Shown piece after piece: positions 43,197 to 52,005 of a DNA stretch of 64,000 nt (the stretch's first letter is position 1; each line of letters starts with the position of its first letter). The DNA lies in assembly GCA_034933285.1 (NCBI GenBank), contig JAYFNT010000009.1, positions 186,001 through 250,000 of the forward strand. Reading direction: 5' to 3'. Under the pieces are notes generated by a model, which worked only from the letters and a program-made list of their open reading frames with translations, was not told where the DNA came from and did no database searches. The DNA comes from RPRC01 sp034933285. GTDB taxonomy: Bacteria > Desulfobacterota > Desulfuromonadia > Geobacterales > Geobacteraceae. The position numbers were made by a program, and so were the translations under genes.

Positions 43197-44018
43197 TTAT
43201 TCCTTAACCCTGCAGTCAAAACCCAGCAAAACAATGCCTTGCTTCAAATCCCACATGGCTCCATCAATTAGCTTTTCCAGCGCCGGCCTGTCGGAGCCCA
43301 CCGCTGTCAGTGTTATGTCCAGCTCCGGTGTTTCACCGGGCATTGTCGCCAGCAACTTGATATAGACGTCCGGATGGGCAGGTGCAACTTTGCTCAGAAC
43401 CGGCTCCAGTATGGACTCGTCATTGCAGCAGACAGTCATGGTACGCATTGCAGCGCTGCCGCCACGAAAAGTCTCCTGAAGGAACGGCTGCAGCGAACTG
43501 TTGAAGATGCCCCTCAATTCCTTGGGAATACCGGGCAGACAGACGATGGTGGACTTGCCGGCATGCAGCATGGAACAGGGCGCAGTGCCGACCGTGTTGT
43601 AGAGCGGTATTGTCCCTTCGGGCAGCCAGGCCATTTTCTCCCGTGCCGGGGTCAGACCACCCTGTTCGAGAATCCCCTTCTCGAACAGCGCGTCATAACT
43701 CGCCCTGATCATCTCGCGCGCCTGCTGATCGAGATGGAGCGCTCTGCCCACACTCCTGGCTGCAGCGGCGAGGGTCAGATCGTCGACGGTCGGCCCGAGG
43801 CCGCCGGAAGTGATGATGACCCTGGTGCCCCGGTCCAGGGCAGCACGCAGTGCCGCGGCGATCCTGTCCAGATCGTCGCGAAGCGCCGTCTGCTGTACCA
43901 CCAGGCCACCCATGCCGGTTATCTCCCTGCACAGCCAATGGCTGTTGGTATCCTGGATCTCGCCATTGAGGATTTCATTGCCGATGATGAACAGTTCGAC
44001 GGTAACCGGCTCATGCAT
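43197..44018 (-). CDS. CinA-family molybdopterin-binding protein (competence/damage-inducible A type)
   Basis: A 273-residue protein with a molybdopterin-binding (MoaB/Mog-like) domain: ELFIIGNEILNGEIQDTNSHWL near 8-30, IITSGGLGPTVDDLT near 68-82 and PLYNTVGTAPCS near 137-148, then the KOW-like linking region. It lacks the C-terminal amidohydrolase domain of full-length CinA. Some members are NMN or ADP-ribose pyrophosphatases; here the role is inferred only. The start at 44018 is fixed by AAAGGAGTTTCCC. Confidence 0.85.
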   Translation of the reverse strand: MHEPVTVELFIIGNEILNGEIQDTNSHWLCREITGMGGLVVQQTALRDDLDRIAAALRAALDRGTRVIITSGGLGPTVDDLTLAAAARSVGRALHLDQQAREMIRASYDALFEKGILEQGGLTPAREKMAWLPEGTIPLYNTVGTAPCSMLHAGKSTIVCLPGIPKELRGIFNSSLQPFLQETFRGGSAAMRTMTVCCNDESILEPVLSKVAPAHPDVYIKLLATMPGETPELDITLTAVGSDRPALEKLIDGAMWDLKQGIVLLGFDCRVKE

Positions 44019-44228
44019 GGGAAACTCCTTTGTGCCATTTTGTTGATGCCTGGTTTCACAAGTATACACGCCTTTAAAAGAGAGAGGAAATACCGGATCA
44101 ATTTTCGGTTATAATAAATGGAGTCCTTTAAGCGCAGACGGGTTTATGCCTGGCACATATCCATGCCTTTGCCAGTTTCACACAAAATCGAAATGGAGAC
44201 CATTCGTGCGCGTGGGCCAAGGAACATG

Positions 44229-44465
44229 ATGAACACTCGAATCACCGTTCAAACCTATGCCGGTTACAAAGGGGATGAAAGACCGGTCTCATTCACGCAG
44301 GATGGTCGGACCTGCCAGGTAGTGGAAATCGTCGACCGCTGGTACGATCAAGATCACAATTGCTTCAAGGTGCTCACTGCCGACGGCAAGACCTGCCTGC
44401 TGAGACACGACTTGAATGAAGATGAGTGGGAGATTGTTGAGAGTCGGGGCACCAAAACCGGTTGA
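44229..44465 (+). CDS. Small conserved hypothetical protein
   Basis: A 78-residue protein (MNTRITVQTYAGYKGDERP...) with a short beta-rich pattern: GRTCQVVEIVDRWYDQDHNCFKVLTADGKTCLLRHD and a C-terminal DEWEIVES. AAGGAAC precedes tandem ATGs (44226, 44229). The upstream-open frame to 44118 has no ribosome site. I recognise it as the type of small conserved protein often found in Geobacter, but no function is known. Three cysteines might bind a metal, though spacing does not match a known motif. Confidence 0.6.
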   Translation: MNTRITVQTYAGYKGDERPVSFTQDGRTCQVVEIVDRWYDQDHNCFKVLTADGKTCLLRHDLNEDEWEIVESRGTKTG

Positions 44466-44541
44466 CATGGAACCATGTGGTTCCGCAGGAAAACCGGTTC
44501 CTGTCTATTTTGCGGATCAGTCATGTTTTTCGGTTTTTGTT

Positions 44542-46011
44542 TTACCATGTTGTCAATCCAACCACCCTTCTCAGAATCATGATCGTGTCCCTTACGTCAA
44601 TGGAGCCGTCACCCAAAGGTCTACCATCGTTTCCTAGGGGGAATACATCGCCAATCTTGCTGGTCGTGTCGTCTGCCGCCAGCAGCCCGACCACGATCTG
44701 CAAGTCCATAAGAGCGTCCGCCAGGTCAATCACCTTGTTTCTGTTCACGTCGCCGTCATGAACTATGGTTACATATGTGACTATGCTATCCATGCGCGCT
44801 CCCGAACCCGTCGCAGCCTGGACGTCCAGCGTCAACTCCCCTTCAGCCAGTGCCGACGCATCCCATGTCCCCTGCCAGAGCCTCTGATTGCCGGGCACGC
44901 TCGTCATGGGCTGCCAACTCCCACCATTAACCCTGTATTGAACCTGCGTCACTGGAGCCGGGTCGAAAACCAGGGCGCGTATCGGGTTCGACGCAGAATT
45001 GGTCACCGTGTACGCATACGGATTGACGATACCTCCCAAACGCCTGTCCATGGGCGCAGTGATTAAAACCACCGGCCACGTGCCCACGGCCTGGGTGACG
45101 GAGGATATGCCGTTGCAGTCGATTGCCGTGACCGTATACTGGTTGGGGCTGTCTTTGCCGAGAGACGATACGTTGAAATAGAAAATCCCGTCGGTCATGC
45201 TCTGGGAGAAAAACTTCTCCGACGAGACATGGGTATGCCCATAACCATACAGGGACGCACCGTAAACGTTCATGAGGCTCACAAACTCGTCTTTTCCATA
45301 AAACAGGTACGTATCCGTGTCATTTTCCGTCGGCCCCAGGGGATGGTGACCGAAGACCAGTGTCATTTTGGCGTCCGGATTGGCGGCCATCTCACCACTC
45401 ATGAAGGAAAGTTCGTCTGCGTCAAGTCCGGCATTATCACCGTAAGGCCAGGAGAAGCTGAAATGATCACCGGTGTTGCCGGCACTGTTTACACCGAGAA
45501 AGTGATATTTTCCCCAGGGGCCGGTCCTCGTCCAGGATGCCTGCGTCCTGCCTGTCGCCCTTCCCTGTACTGAATTTGCGAGATAATAGCTGAAGTATTT
45601 ATCGTTGTAGGCATCGTGGTTTCCCGGGATGTCGAAGTAGCTGCCCGCATCCACGCCGTTACTGCTGAGAATGTTCCTGTACTGGTCCCACTCAGCCTGG
45701 TAGGGGCCGTTGGGATACCCGAAGATGTTCCCGTCCGTCGAATCCGTGAGATCTCCCGTAACCACTATGAAACTCGGATTGATTATATTCCGTGCCTGTC
45801 CAGTAAGCCACTGGAGATTTGCGCTATCCGTGGAACCGGAAGCACCCATGTGACTGTCGGAAGCATGGATGAACCACATGACTTTGTCGGTGTCGGCACT
45901 GTAATACGCAGAATGGGGATCAGCAACTGACAAGGGCGAGGCAAAACAAAGAAGGATAATGATGAAAAGGAAATACATGATGAAATGCTGTGGATGGATT
46001 ATTCTCAGCAT
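44542..46011 (-). CDS. Secreted metallophosphoesterase with dockerin-like repeats
   Basis: A 489-residue exported protein: signal peptide (~1-31), a calcineurin-like phosphoesterase domain (~45-290; FIHASDSHMG, VVTGDLTDS, IPGNHDA, FGHHPLG, GYGHTHV all present), a beta-sandwich region (~300-400) and two C-terminal EF-hand-like dockerin motifs (GDVNRNKVIDLADALM and DGSIDVRDTIMILRRVVG). The phosphatase could act on nucleotides or surface phosphates; dockerin-type repeats usually bind calcium and a partner. It begins directly after the TPR gene, so both form one operon. Confidence 0.88.
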   Translation of the reverse strand: MLRIIHPQHFIMYFLFIIILLCFASPLSVADPHSAYYSADTDKVMWFIHASDSHMGASGSTDSANLQWLTGQARNIINPSFIVVTGDLTDSTDGNIFGYPNGPYQAEWDQYRNILSSNGVDAGSYFDIPGNHDAYNDKYFSYYLANSVQGRATGRTQASWTRTGPWGKYHFLGVNSAGNTGDHFSFSWPYGDNAGLDADELSFMSGEMAANPDAKMTLVFGHHPLGPTENDTDTYLFYGKDEFVSLMNVYGASLYGYGHTHVSSEKFFSQSMTDGIFYFNVSSLGKDSPNQYTVTAIDCNGISSVTQAVGTWPVVLITAPMDRRLGGIVNPYAYTVTNSASNPIRALVFDPAPVTQVQYRVNGGSWQPMTSVPGNQRLWQGTWDASALAEGELTLDVQAATGSGARMDSIVTYVTIVHDGDVNRNKVIDLADALMDLQIVVGLLAADDTTSKIGDVFPLGNDGRPLGDGSIDVRDTIMILRRVVGLTTW

Positions 46012-46542
46012 TTATCTCACCCCCCTATCCTCATGAGCGCGGACTTTAGATATGTACGAATCCAGCGTCTCCAGCGCCGTCGGATCACTGGTGCGGCTTT
46101 TGGCATTCTCCAGGGTCTGGATGGCTTCTTCAGTCCTTTTCATTTCGATCAGCGCAAGTGCCAGATTCACGTACGCATCAAGGTCGTTCGGGGCGAGTTC
46201 GGTAACCCTTCGGTACTCCTCGGCAGCACCTTCGAAGTTCTTCTGGAGGTAATACACGCGCGCCAGGTTCCGATGGGCCTCTGTATGGGCGGTATCTTTT
46301 GAAATCGCAGCCTTGAACTCTCTGATGGCCAGGCCATAATTCCTCTCTGCCTCTGCAGCCTGCTTTTTGGGCGCGTGGTCATAAAATCCTTTTTTGAAGT
46401 ATTCCATTCCCTGCCGGTTGTGTAAACCCGCGTCACTCTCACCGGTTTCCTGGCAAAATGCCCCGGGCAGAAAGAGGAGAGCGAAGGCCAGCGCAACGGC
46501 CGCAACTGCCGGCAACCTTCGAAGAAACATCTTCTTCGTCAT
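46012..46542 (-). CDS. Exported tetratricopeptide repeat protein
   Basis: A 176-residue protein with a signal peptide (~1-29), and then about three TPR units (HNRQGMEYFKKGFYD, AHRNLARVYYLQKNFEGAAEEY, AYVNLALALIEMKRTEEAIQTL). It probably acts as a periplasmic scaffold. The start at 46542 is chosen for its ribosome site (AAAGGGGGAT); the longer open frame to 46659 has none. Its stop is followed at once by the metallophosphoesterase start. Confidence 0.8.
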   Translation of the reverse strand: MTKKMFLRRLPAVAAVALAFALLFLPGAFCQETGESDAGLHNRQGMEYFKKGFYDHAPKKQAAEAERNYGLAIREFKAAISKDTAHTEAHRNLARVYYLQKNFEGAAEEYRRVTELAPNDLDAYVNLALALIEMKRTEEAIQTLENAKSRTSDPTALETLDSYISKVRAHEDRGVR

Positions 46543-46835
46543 GGCACTATCCCCCTTTCGGTTCCGTGTCATGGGAATACGCCGGAAACCTGTCAAGAGT
46601 CGCGGTGATGCCGCATTTTCGAGCAAAAACGACAAAGGCCGGGCGCACCAAAGGAACAACCTTCGGCAGCTCGGCCATCTTCAAGCTGAAGACCCGTCGC
46701 TTTCCGCCCCTCCCTCGCGGGGGGGTCGGCTTTATCGAGATTTGTACGAATAAAATCTATCGTCGTATCAACAGCTTGTCAAACATCCACATAATAATCT
46801 GTCTTTTTTTGTGGATCTCCTTTCCGGTTGGCGTG

Positions 46836-47060
46836 TTACCAGAGATCCGGACCGTGCTTAACCATCCCGGATATTATTCGCTTAACACGCTGCAGCATTC
46901 TCTCCCATGCTTCACGCTCTCCTCCGGAAGCGGCTTCGGTTTGGGTATGGATTTTATGATACAGATCCGTGGCAAATGCTTCAAGCAACGTTATTGCTTC
47001 CCTGTCATTCGCATCGACTGCCGCCTCCAGGGCATCAAGATACTTACCCGTTGTATTCAT
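46836..47060 (-). CDS. Small helical hypothetical protein
   Basis: A 74-residue, mostly helical, charged protein (MNTTGKYLDALEAAVDANDREAITLLEAF...). AAAGGAGCCCCAGC precedes the ATG at 47060, a good ribosome site. No family is recognised. The 293 bases downstream to the TPR gene hold nothing convincing. Confidence 0.5.
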   Translation of the reverse strand: MNTTGKYLDALEAAVDANDREAITLLEAFATDLYHKIHTQTEAASGGEREAWERMLQRVKRIISGMVKHGPDLW

Positions 47061-47315
47061 GCTGGGGCTCCTTTTATTGCCCAAAGATTTGTTCATCTGG
47101 AAACATTTTACATCAAATTTCTACAGACATCATAGATATTTCAGACACAGACGATTTCTTTGCAACAAACAAAATCAAATAAAATGGGAGAAACCGATTG
47201 AAATTCAAAACGTGTATTTTGATAATCATGGCAAAACTGTTATATTAAATATCATTCCATGTCGGCAACATGTCTCAACCATTGCTTTAACAAACGGCTT
47301 CATGCCGGTTAAGTC

Positions 47316-47774
47316 ATGAAAAGTATTGTGGACAGGATCATATCCGGCGGGCAGACCGGAGTGGACCGGGCAGGTCTGGATGCGGCCATGGAGGCCGGAA
47401 TACCGGCAGGGGGCTACTGCCCCGAAGGCAGGCTGGCCGAAGACGGCGTGATCCCCGCGAAATATCCGCTGACCGAGCTGGCCTCTGGCGGATATCCGGC
47501 ACGAACCGAAAAGAATGTCGCGGAAGCCGACGCCACCCTGATTCTGAATGTAGGGGAACTGTCCGATGGAACCAGGTATACCGTTGACTGCGCGTTGACG
47601 TACGGGAAGCCGTGCCTGGTGGTACAACTGGACAGCGATCCAGAACCGGATACGGTGAGGCGCTGGTTGACTGAGCATTCCGTAAGGATCCTGAACATCG
47701 CCGGCCCACGGGAGACGAAATATACCGGTATTTATGATATGGCATACCTGTTCTTGCGTCGCCTTTTCCCGTAG
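47316..47774 (+). CDS. YpsA/MoCo-carrier-like Rossmann protein
   Basis: A 152-residue protein of the putative molybdenum-carrier (MoCo) type: IISGGQTGVDRAGLDAAMEAGIPAGGYCPEGR near 9-39, KNVAEADATLILNVG near 67 and GPRETKYTGIYD near 130. The fold resembles SLOG/YpsA nucleotide-binding proteins. Relatives are proposed molybdenum-cofactor carriers, or nucleotide sensors. It is a single gene between convergent units and no molybdopterin genes are close. Confidence 0.85.
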   Translation: MKSIVDRIISGGQTGVDRAGLDAAMEAGIPAGGYCPEGRLAEDGVIPAKYPLTELASGGYPARTEKNVAEADATLILNVGELSDGTRYTVDCALTYGKPCLVVQLDSDPEPDTVRRWLTEHSVRILNIAGPRETKYTGIYDMAYLFLRRLFP

Positions 47775-47845
47775 AATCGGAACACCCCTCTTCCGCGCAT
47801 CGATATGCCGACAACCCGGCAAAGCAGTCGCATATCAGCAAAAAC

Positions 47846-50782
47846 CTAATTGCGGTCGAGGATGTTCCGCACTTTGAGCAACAGTTCAGAAGTCGTAACC
47901 GGTTTCGTGATGAAATTCGATTGATTGTCCGTAATGCCCTTGTCAATAACGATGTCTCTGGTGTAACCGCTCATGAAAAGAACTTTCATGCCCGGACGAA
48001 CCCGCTCAATTTCCTGGTGCAGCCTCTTTCCGTCAATCTTGGGCATGATCACGTCGGTTGCCAGCAGATCTATGATTGAACGGTGTTCCCCGAATTTCGC
48101 AAGGCCGTCCTGTCCGTCAATCGCTTCGATGACCGTATACCCGGCATCCTCGAGTATGATCCTGTGAAGTTCCCGCACCGTGGCGTCATCTTCGACGAGG
48201 AGCACTGTTTCAGTGCCCCCGAGAGGTTGCCTGTTTAGCTTGTTTTCGGACACTTTCAAATCCTCTCCTGTAGTAAGCGGGAGATAGACCCTGAATGTCG
48301 TGCCGTTGCCAGGTTCGGAATAGAGATTGATGTAACCGTTATGCTGCTTGACGATGCCGTATATAATGAACATTCCAAGCCCGGTGCCTTTGCCGACTTC
48401 CTTCGTGGTATAGAATGGTTCAAAGATCTTTTTCTGGGTTTCCTCATCCATTCCGCATCCAGTATCAGCGACAGTGACGCATGCATAAGTTCCCGGTTTT
48501 CCGAAACCGTTAACCTTGACAAACCCCGTGTCCATTGAAACAAAGGAGACGTCGATCGAAAGATTACCGCCCTGGGGCATTGAATCCCTCGCATTCGTGA
48601 TGAAATTCATGAGAACCTGTTCGATCTGTCCCCTGTCAGCCATCACGGTAAGCGGCCTGTCAGAAATCGTAGTCCTGAAATCGATGTCTTCCCGGATAAT
48701 TCTCGCCAGCATGTTCTTCAGGCCCCGGACGATTTCGCACAGATCCACCAGCTTCGGGTTGAGTACCTGCTTCCGGCTGAATGTGAGCAGTCCTTTTACC
48801 AACTCGGCTGCCCGGTCGGAAGAGGACAGCACCTGCTCTATATAACGCCTGAGCGGGCTTTCCTTCTCCATGCGCATACTGATGATCTCAGCATAACCGG
48901 TAATTGCCGTGAGGATGTTGTTGAAGTCATGGGCGATTCCACCCGCGAGCTGCCCGACTGCCTCCATCTTCTGTGATTGCAGCAGTTGCGCTTCGAGCTT
49001 TTTTCGTTCATCTTCGGCACGTTTCAGTTCAGTTATGTCCCGGATATGTTCGACGATCAACGAGACATTTCCCGATTCGTCAAATACCGGGTATGCGCGA
49101 ATTTCACGATAAGCGTTTTTCCTCGGATTGAACAACTGGGTCGATACCGAATCGCCCGTCTTCAGGACTTCAAGAGCGTGACAGTAATCGCATGGTATGC
49201 CTTGGCCTGAGAAAAACACGTCATAGCAGTAAGGTTTAGTATCATCCGAGATATCCGGAACATGTTCATAGCCATGCCAGTTCGACTTGAGGACCCTAAA
49301 ATCGGTATCCATTACCACCAGAAGATCAGGAATGGTCTCGAACACTTTCCGCAACAGTACCTCCGAAATCTTTAATGCCTCTTCGGCGCGTTTCCGCTCG
49401 GTAATATCACGGCTAATGCCTATCAAACCCAGGACATTGCCATGCTGGTCGTAAAAAGGTGTTTTGAGCGTTTCAAGAAAGACATGGCGTCCATCGGGAT
49501 AATCAACCCACTCTTCGTTGCGTCGCGCTTTACGATGGGCCATCATCTGGCAATCCATTTTGCGGAAAAATTCCCCCACTTCTCGCGGAAACATGTCGAG
49601 GTCGGTAAGGCCGATCAGGTCCTTTTCCTTTCGGCCGGCAAAGGCCTCGAAAGCCTTGTTGCAGCCAAGGTAGACGCTTTCATGGTCCTTGAAAACAATC
49701 AGGTCGGGAATGGAATCTATGAGGGCACGCAGGAGATTTCTTTCCTGATCAAGTTCAGCGGCAATTTTCCGGTATTTCACTTCATTATCCCGCAGGGTTT
49801 CATCGGCCCGTATTCTTTCAGTTATGTCCCTGATAGCCGCGATTAGTATCCTTCGGCCTTGCCAGACGAAAAAGCTGTTGAGTATTTCCACCTGGAAAAC
49901 TGTCCCGTCTTTTTTCATGTGACTGAGTATGGGTACATGCTGCTGACCTTTCTCCACTGCAGCATGGCTCTTGTATGGCTCGGCAGACAAATCGAAGAAT
50001 TTTTTCGCCAGGAACTCCTTTCTAGAATATCCGTAAAGCCTCAAAGCCGAGTCGTTCGTTTCGAGGACTTCGCCGGAATTCCGATCAATCATCACTATCG
50101 CATCTGACTGAAGCTCGAAAAGTTTCCGGTACTTGACCTCGCTTTCCTCCAACGCATCAGCAGCCTTTCTTCGCAAGGTGATCACCAGAAAGGCAAGAAA
50201 AGAAAACAGCAGCATCAAGATCAGGGAAAGTCCTATGACATTTGCTTTGAGCCACTCGTATGTTGCGAAATAATCGCTCTTTTTTACGCCGACATAGAGG
50301 GCACCGATAATATCGCCCCTTCCGTTCCTTATGGGGTCATAAGCGGTCAGGTAGGGAATCCCCAGAATCAAGGCTTCGCCACGGTAAGGTCTTCCCTGAT
50401 TGAAAATTGCATCATAGGCAAGCCCTTGCAACTTTGTGCCGAGCGCACGGCTCCCATCAGGCATGAGCACATTGGTGGAAACTCGCGTATCACCCATCAG
50501 GATCGTGGCGGTGCAGCCAAAGATTTCCCCGATGTGGTCCGGAAGCTCATTGTTGCCGTTTACCACATAGTCGCCGGCCAGTAACTTGCCGTCGGCCGTA
50601 CGGATATCCCCACCTTTTGCCCTGAGCAGTTTCCAAAAGGTTTTCAGGTGCTGGCCCTGTTCCTTCAGCGCCAGTGTTTCCGAAGCAGTGCGAATTTCGG
50701 AGAGAAAGGTGAAAGTAGCTACGGCAAGCGCCACAACTACCAGAAAAACATCTATATACAAGAATTTGGTTGTGATTTTCAT
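47846..50782 (-). CDS. Hybrid histidine kinase with single Cache, three PAS, kinase and receiver domains
   Basis: A 978-residue membrane sensor: TM1 ~9-28, an extracytoplasmic Cache-type domain (~40-180; GCTATILMGDTRVSTNV, LTAYDPIRNGRGDIIGALYVG), TM2 ~185-210, PAS ~220-340, PAS ~355-480, a third PAS ~490-600 that is cysteine-rich (KPYCYDVFFSGQGIPCDYCHAL), phosphoacceptor His in GGIAHDFNNILTAITGY, ATPase, and a receiver (LLATDVIMPKIDG). No DNA-binding output. The cysteine cluster in PAS 3 might bind metal or sense redox. It diverges from the GntR regulator of the reductase operon. Confidence 0.92.
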   Translation of the reverse strand: MKITTKFLYIDVFLVVVALAVATFTFLSEIRTASETLALKEQGQHLKTFWKLLRAKGGDIRTADGKLLAGDYVVNGNNELPDHIGEIFGCTATILMGDTRVSTNVLMPDGSRALGTKLQGLAYDAIFNQGRPYRGEALILGIPYLTAYDPIRNGRGDIIGALYVGVKKSDYFATYEWLKANVIGLSLILMLLFSFLAFLVITLRRKAADALEESEVKYRKLFELQSDAIVMIDRNSGEVLETNDSALRLYGYSRKEFLAKKFFDLSAEPYKSHAAVEKGQQHVPILSHMKKDGTVFQVEILNSFFVWQGRRILIAAIRDITERIRADETLRDNEVKYRKIAAELDQERNLLRALIDSIPDLIVFKDHESVYLGCNKAFEAFAGRKEKDLIGLTDLDMFPREVGEFFRKMDCQMMAHRKARRNEEWVDYPDGRHVFLETLKTPFYDQHGNVLGLIGISRDITERKRAEEALKISEVLLRKVFETIPDLLVVMDTDFRVLKSNWHGYEHVPDISDDTKPYCYDVFFSGQGIPCDYCHALEVLKTGDSVSTQLFNPRKNAYREIRAYPVFDESGNVSLIVEHIRDITELKRAEDERKKLEAQLLQSQKMEAVGQLAGGIAHDFNNILTAITGYAEIISMRMEKESPLRRYIEQVLSSSDRAAELVKGLLTFSRKQVLNPKLVDLCEIVRGLKNMLARIIREDIDFRTTISDRPLTVMADRGQIEQVLMNFITNARDSMPQGGNLSIDVSFVSMDTGFVKVNGFGKPGTYACVTVADTGCGMDEETQKKIFEPFYTTKEVGKGTGLGMFIIYGIVKQHNGYINLYSEPGNGTTFRVYLPLTTGEDLKVSENKLNRQPLGGTETVLLVEDDATVRELHRIILEDAGYTVIEAIDGQDGLAKFGEHRSIIDLLATDVIMPKIDGKRLHQEIERVRPGMKVLFMSGYTRDIVIDKGITDNQSNFITKPVTTSELLLKVRNILDRN

Positions 50783-51085
50783 CTAGCTTTTATTCTCGCT
50801 TTTTATTTGCTTCCTACGTTTTCGAGATCTTGCACTCATCCATGAGCATTCTTGGTACTTATCGGCTCTGCACACGATAAATAGAGTTAATTCACAGATA
50901 AAACAAGCATTTAAGCATTTCAGTTTTATAACGAATGTGGTTTTTATTTGGAACCTGTCATGAGTTTTCCGGCAAGGTATTACACTTTCCGTCTTTCGCT
51001 TCCCGCTCCCTGCCGCCTTGCCCATGGATGAAAATCAATTCCTGAAACTTTACCCAAGAGAAACCTGTTTTTTTTCGATTCAGAA

Positions 51086-51113
51086 TTGACATCTCCACAA
51101 TATTTGGTATATT
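51086..51113 (+). promoter_or_regulatory. Sigma70 promoter of the GntR-reductase operon
   Basis: TTGACA (51086-51091), 16 bases and TATATT (51108-51113) form a good -35/-10 pair, predicting transcription near 51120, exactly at the left edge of the palindromic operator and 52 bases before the GntR gene. Confidence 0.6.
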
Positions 51114-51121
51114 TCCAAAAC

Positions 51122-51141
51122 TGTCTACAATTTTGTAGACA
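51122..51141. promoter_or_regulatory. Palindromic operator for the GntR regulator
   Basis: TGTCTACAA-TT-TTGTAGACA is a perfect 9-bp inverted repeat, GntR/FCD-like in size, positioned at the transcription start and 30 bases upstream of the regulator's ATG. Binding would repress the regulator gene, and probably the reductase operon, until a ligand releases it. Confidence 0.7.
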
Positions 51142-51171
51142 ATATAATATACAAACAAACGGAGCGGGTTT

Positions 51172-51840
51172 ATGGATACACTGAACACGACATCCAGGGT
51201 GCTCGAAACCCTGAGAGAAAAGATCATAATCAGCCATTTGAAACCAGGCTACAAGCTGAACGAAATCGACATCTCCGAGGATCTTGGAATCAGCCGCCCC
51301 CCCCTGCGTGAAGCTTTGCGCATTTTGGAAAAAGACAATATGGTGGTCAACGTTCCCAGGAAGGGAACCTATGTTTCAGAATTATCGTTGAAGGATTTTA
51401 TCGAGGTCTCCCAGACGAGAGAAATGATCGAATGTTATTGTGTTGACCTTCTCAAGGCCTCCAACATCAGGAACCTTCCGGAAGTCGAATCAGCTCTTAG
51501 GAAAGCGTCTGAATTGCCCTCCCCGTTCATCAGTTCCGATGAAGCTGAATCGATCCGGCATATCAGGGTCATGCGCGATTTCCATGTCAGGCTCGTCGAA
51601 TCCACGGGAAATTCACTGCTGTCCCGCATTTACAGTTCAATCGGCTACACACTTGCCAGATACCAGTACATCTATTTTCATATCGATGATGCGGTCCGGC
51701 AGTCCCTGGATGATCATGCAAAATTCCTGGAACTCATTCGCGAGGGCAGCTTTGACAAGGCAAAAGAGGAACTGAGAAAACACATCAATTACACAGTTGA
51801 ATTGGTCAAAAACAGGATCATTCATCGGGCTGTTTTTTAG
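51172..51840 (+). CDS. GntR-family (FCD) transcriptional regulator
   Basis: A 222-residue regulator: N-terminal winged helix (~1-70; LREKIIISHLKPGYKLNEIDISEDLGISRPPLREAL) and an all-helical FCD ligand-binding domain (~80-215) with His residues (RDFHVRLVESTGN, HAKFLELI, HINYTVELV) positioned to bind a metal and carboxylate ligand. GGAG lies upstream of the ATG. It is followed by the reductase operon (165 bases), with a palindromic operator before it. The likely inducer is the reductase substrate or a related acid. Confidence 0.9.
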   Translation: MDTLNTTSRVLETLREKIIISHLKPGYKLNEIDISEDLGISRPPLREALRILEKDNMVVNVPRKGTYVSELSLKDFIEVSQTREMIECYCVDLLKASNIRNLPEVESALRKASELPSPFISSDEAESIRHIRVMRDFHVRLVESTGNSLLSRIYSSIGYTLARYQYIYFHIDDAVRQSLDDHAKFLELIREGSFDKAKEELRKHINYTVELVKNRIIHRAVF

Positions 51841-52005
51841 CATTTGGATGGGAAAATGATAATCCGGTTCCGATTTCCGAGTATTTTCAAGGATGTCCTT
51901 TTTTCCTGTTGAATTTTCATGGTGTCCTGGTGCTGTGAAAAGCCCACGCTCAAGTGAATGTCGCACGATTGTCAGTCAATCACTGGAAAGGAGGAAACAA
52001 ACCAG

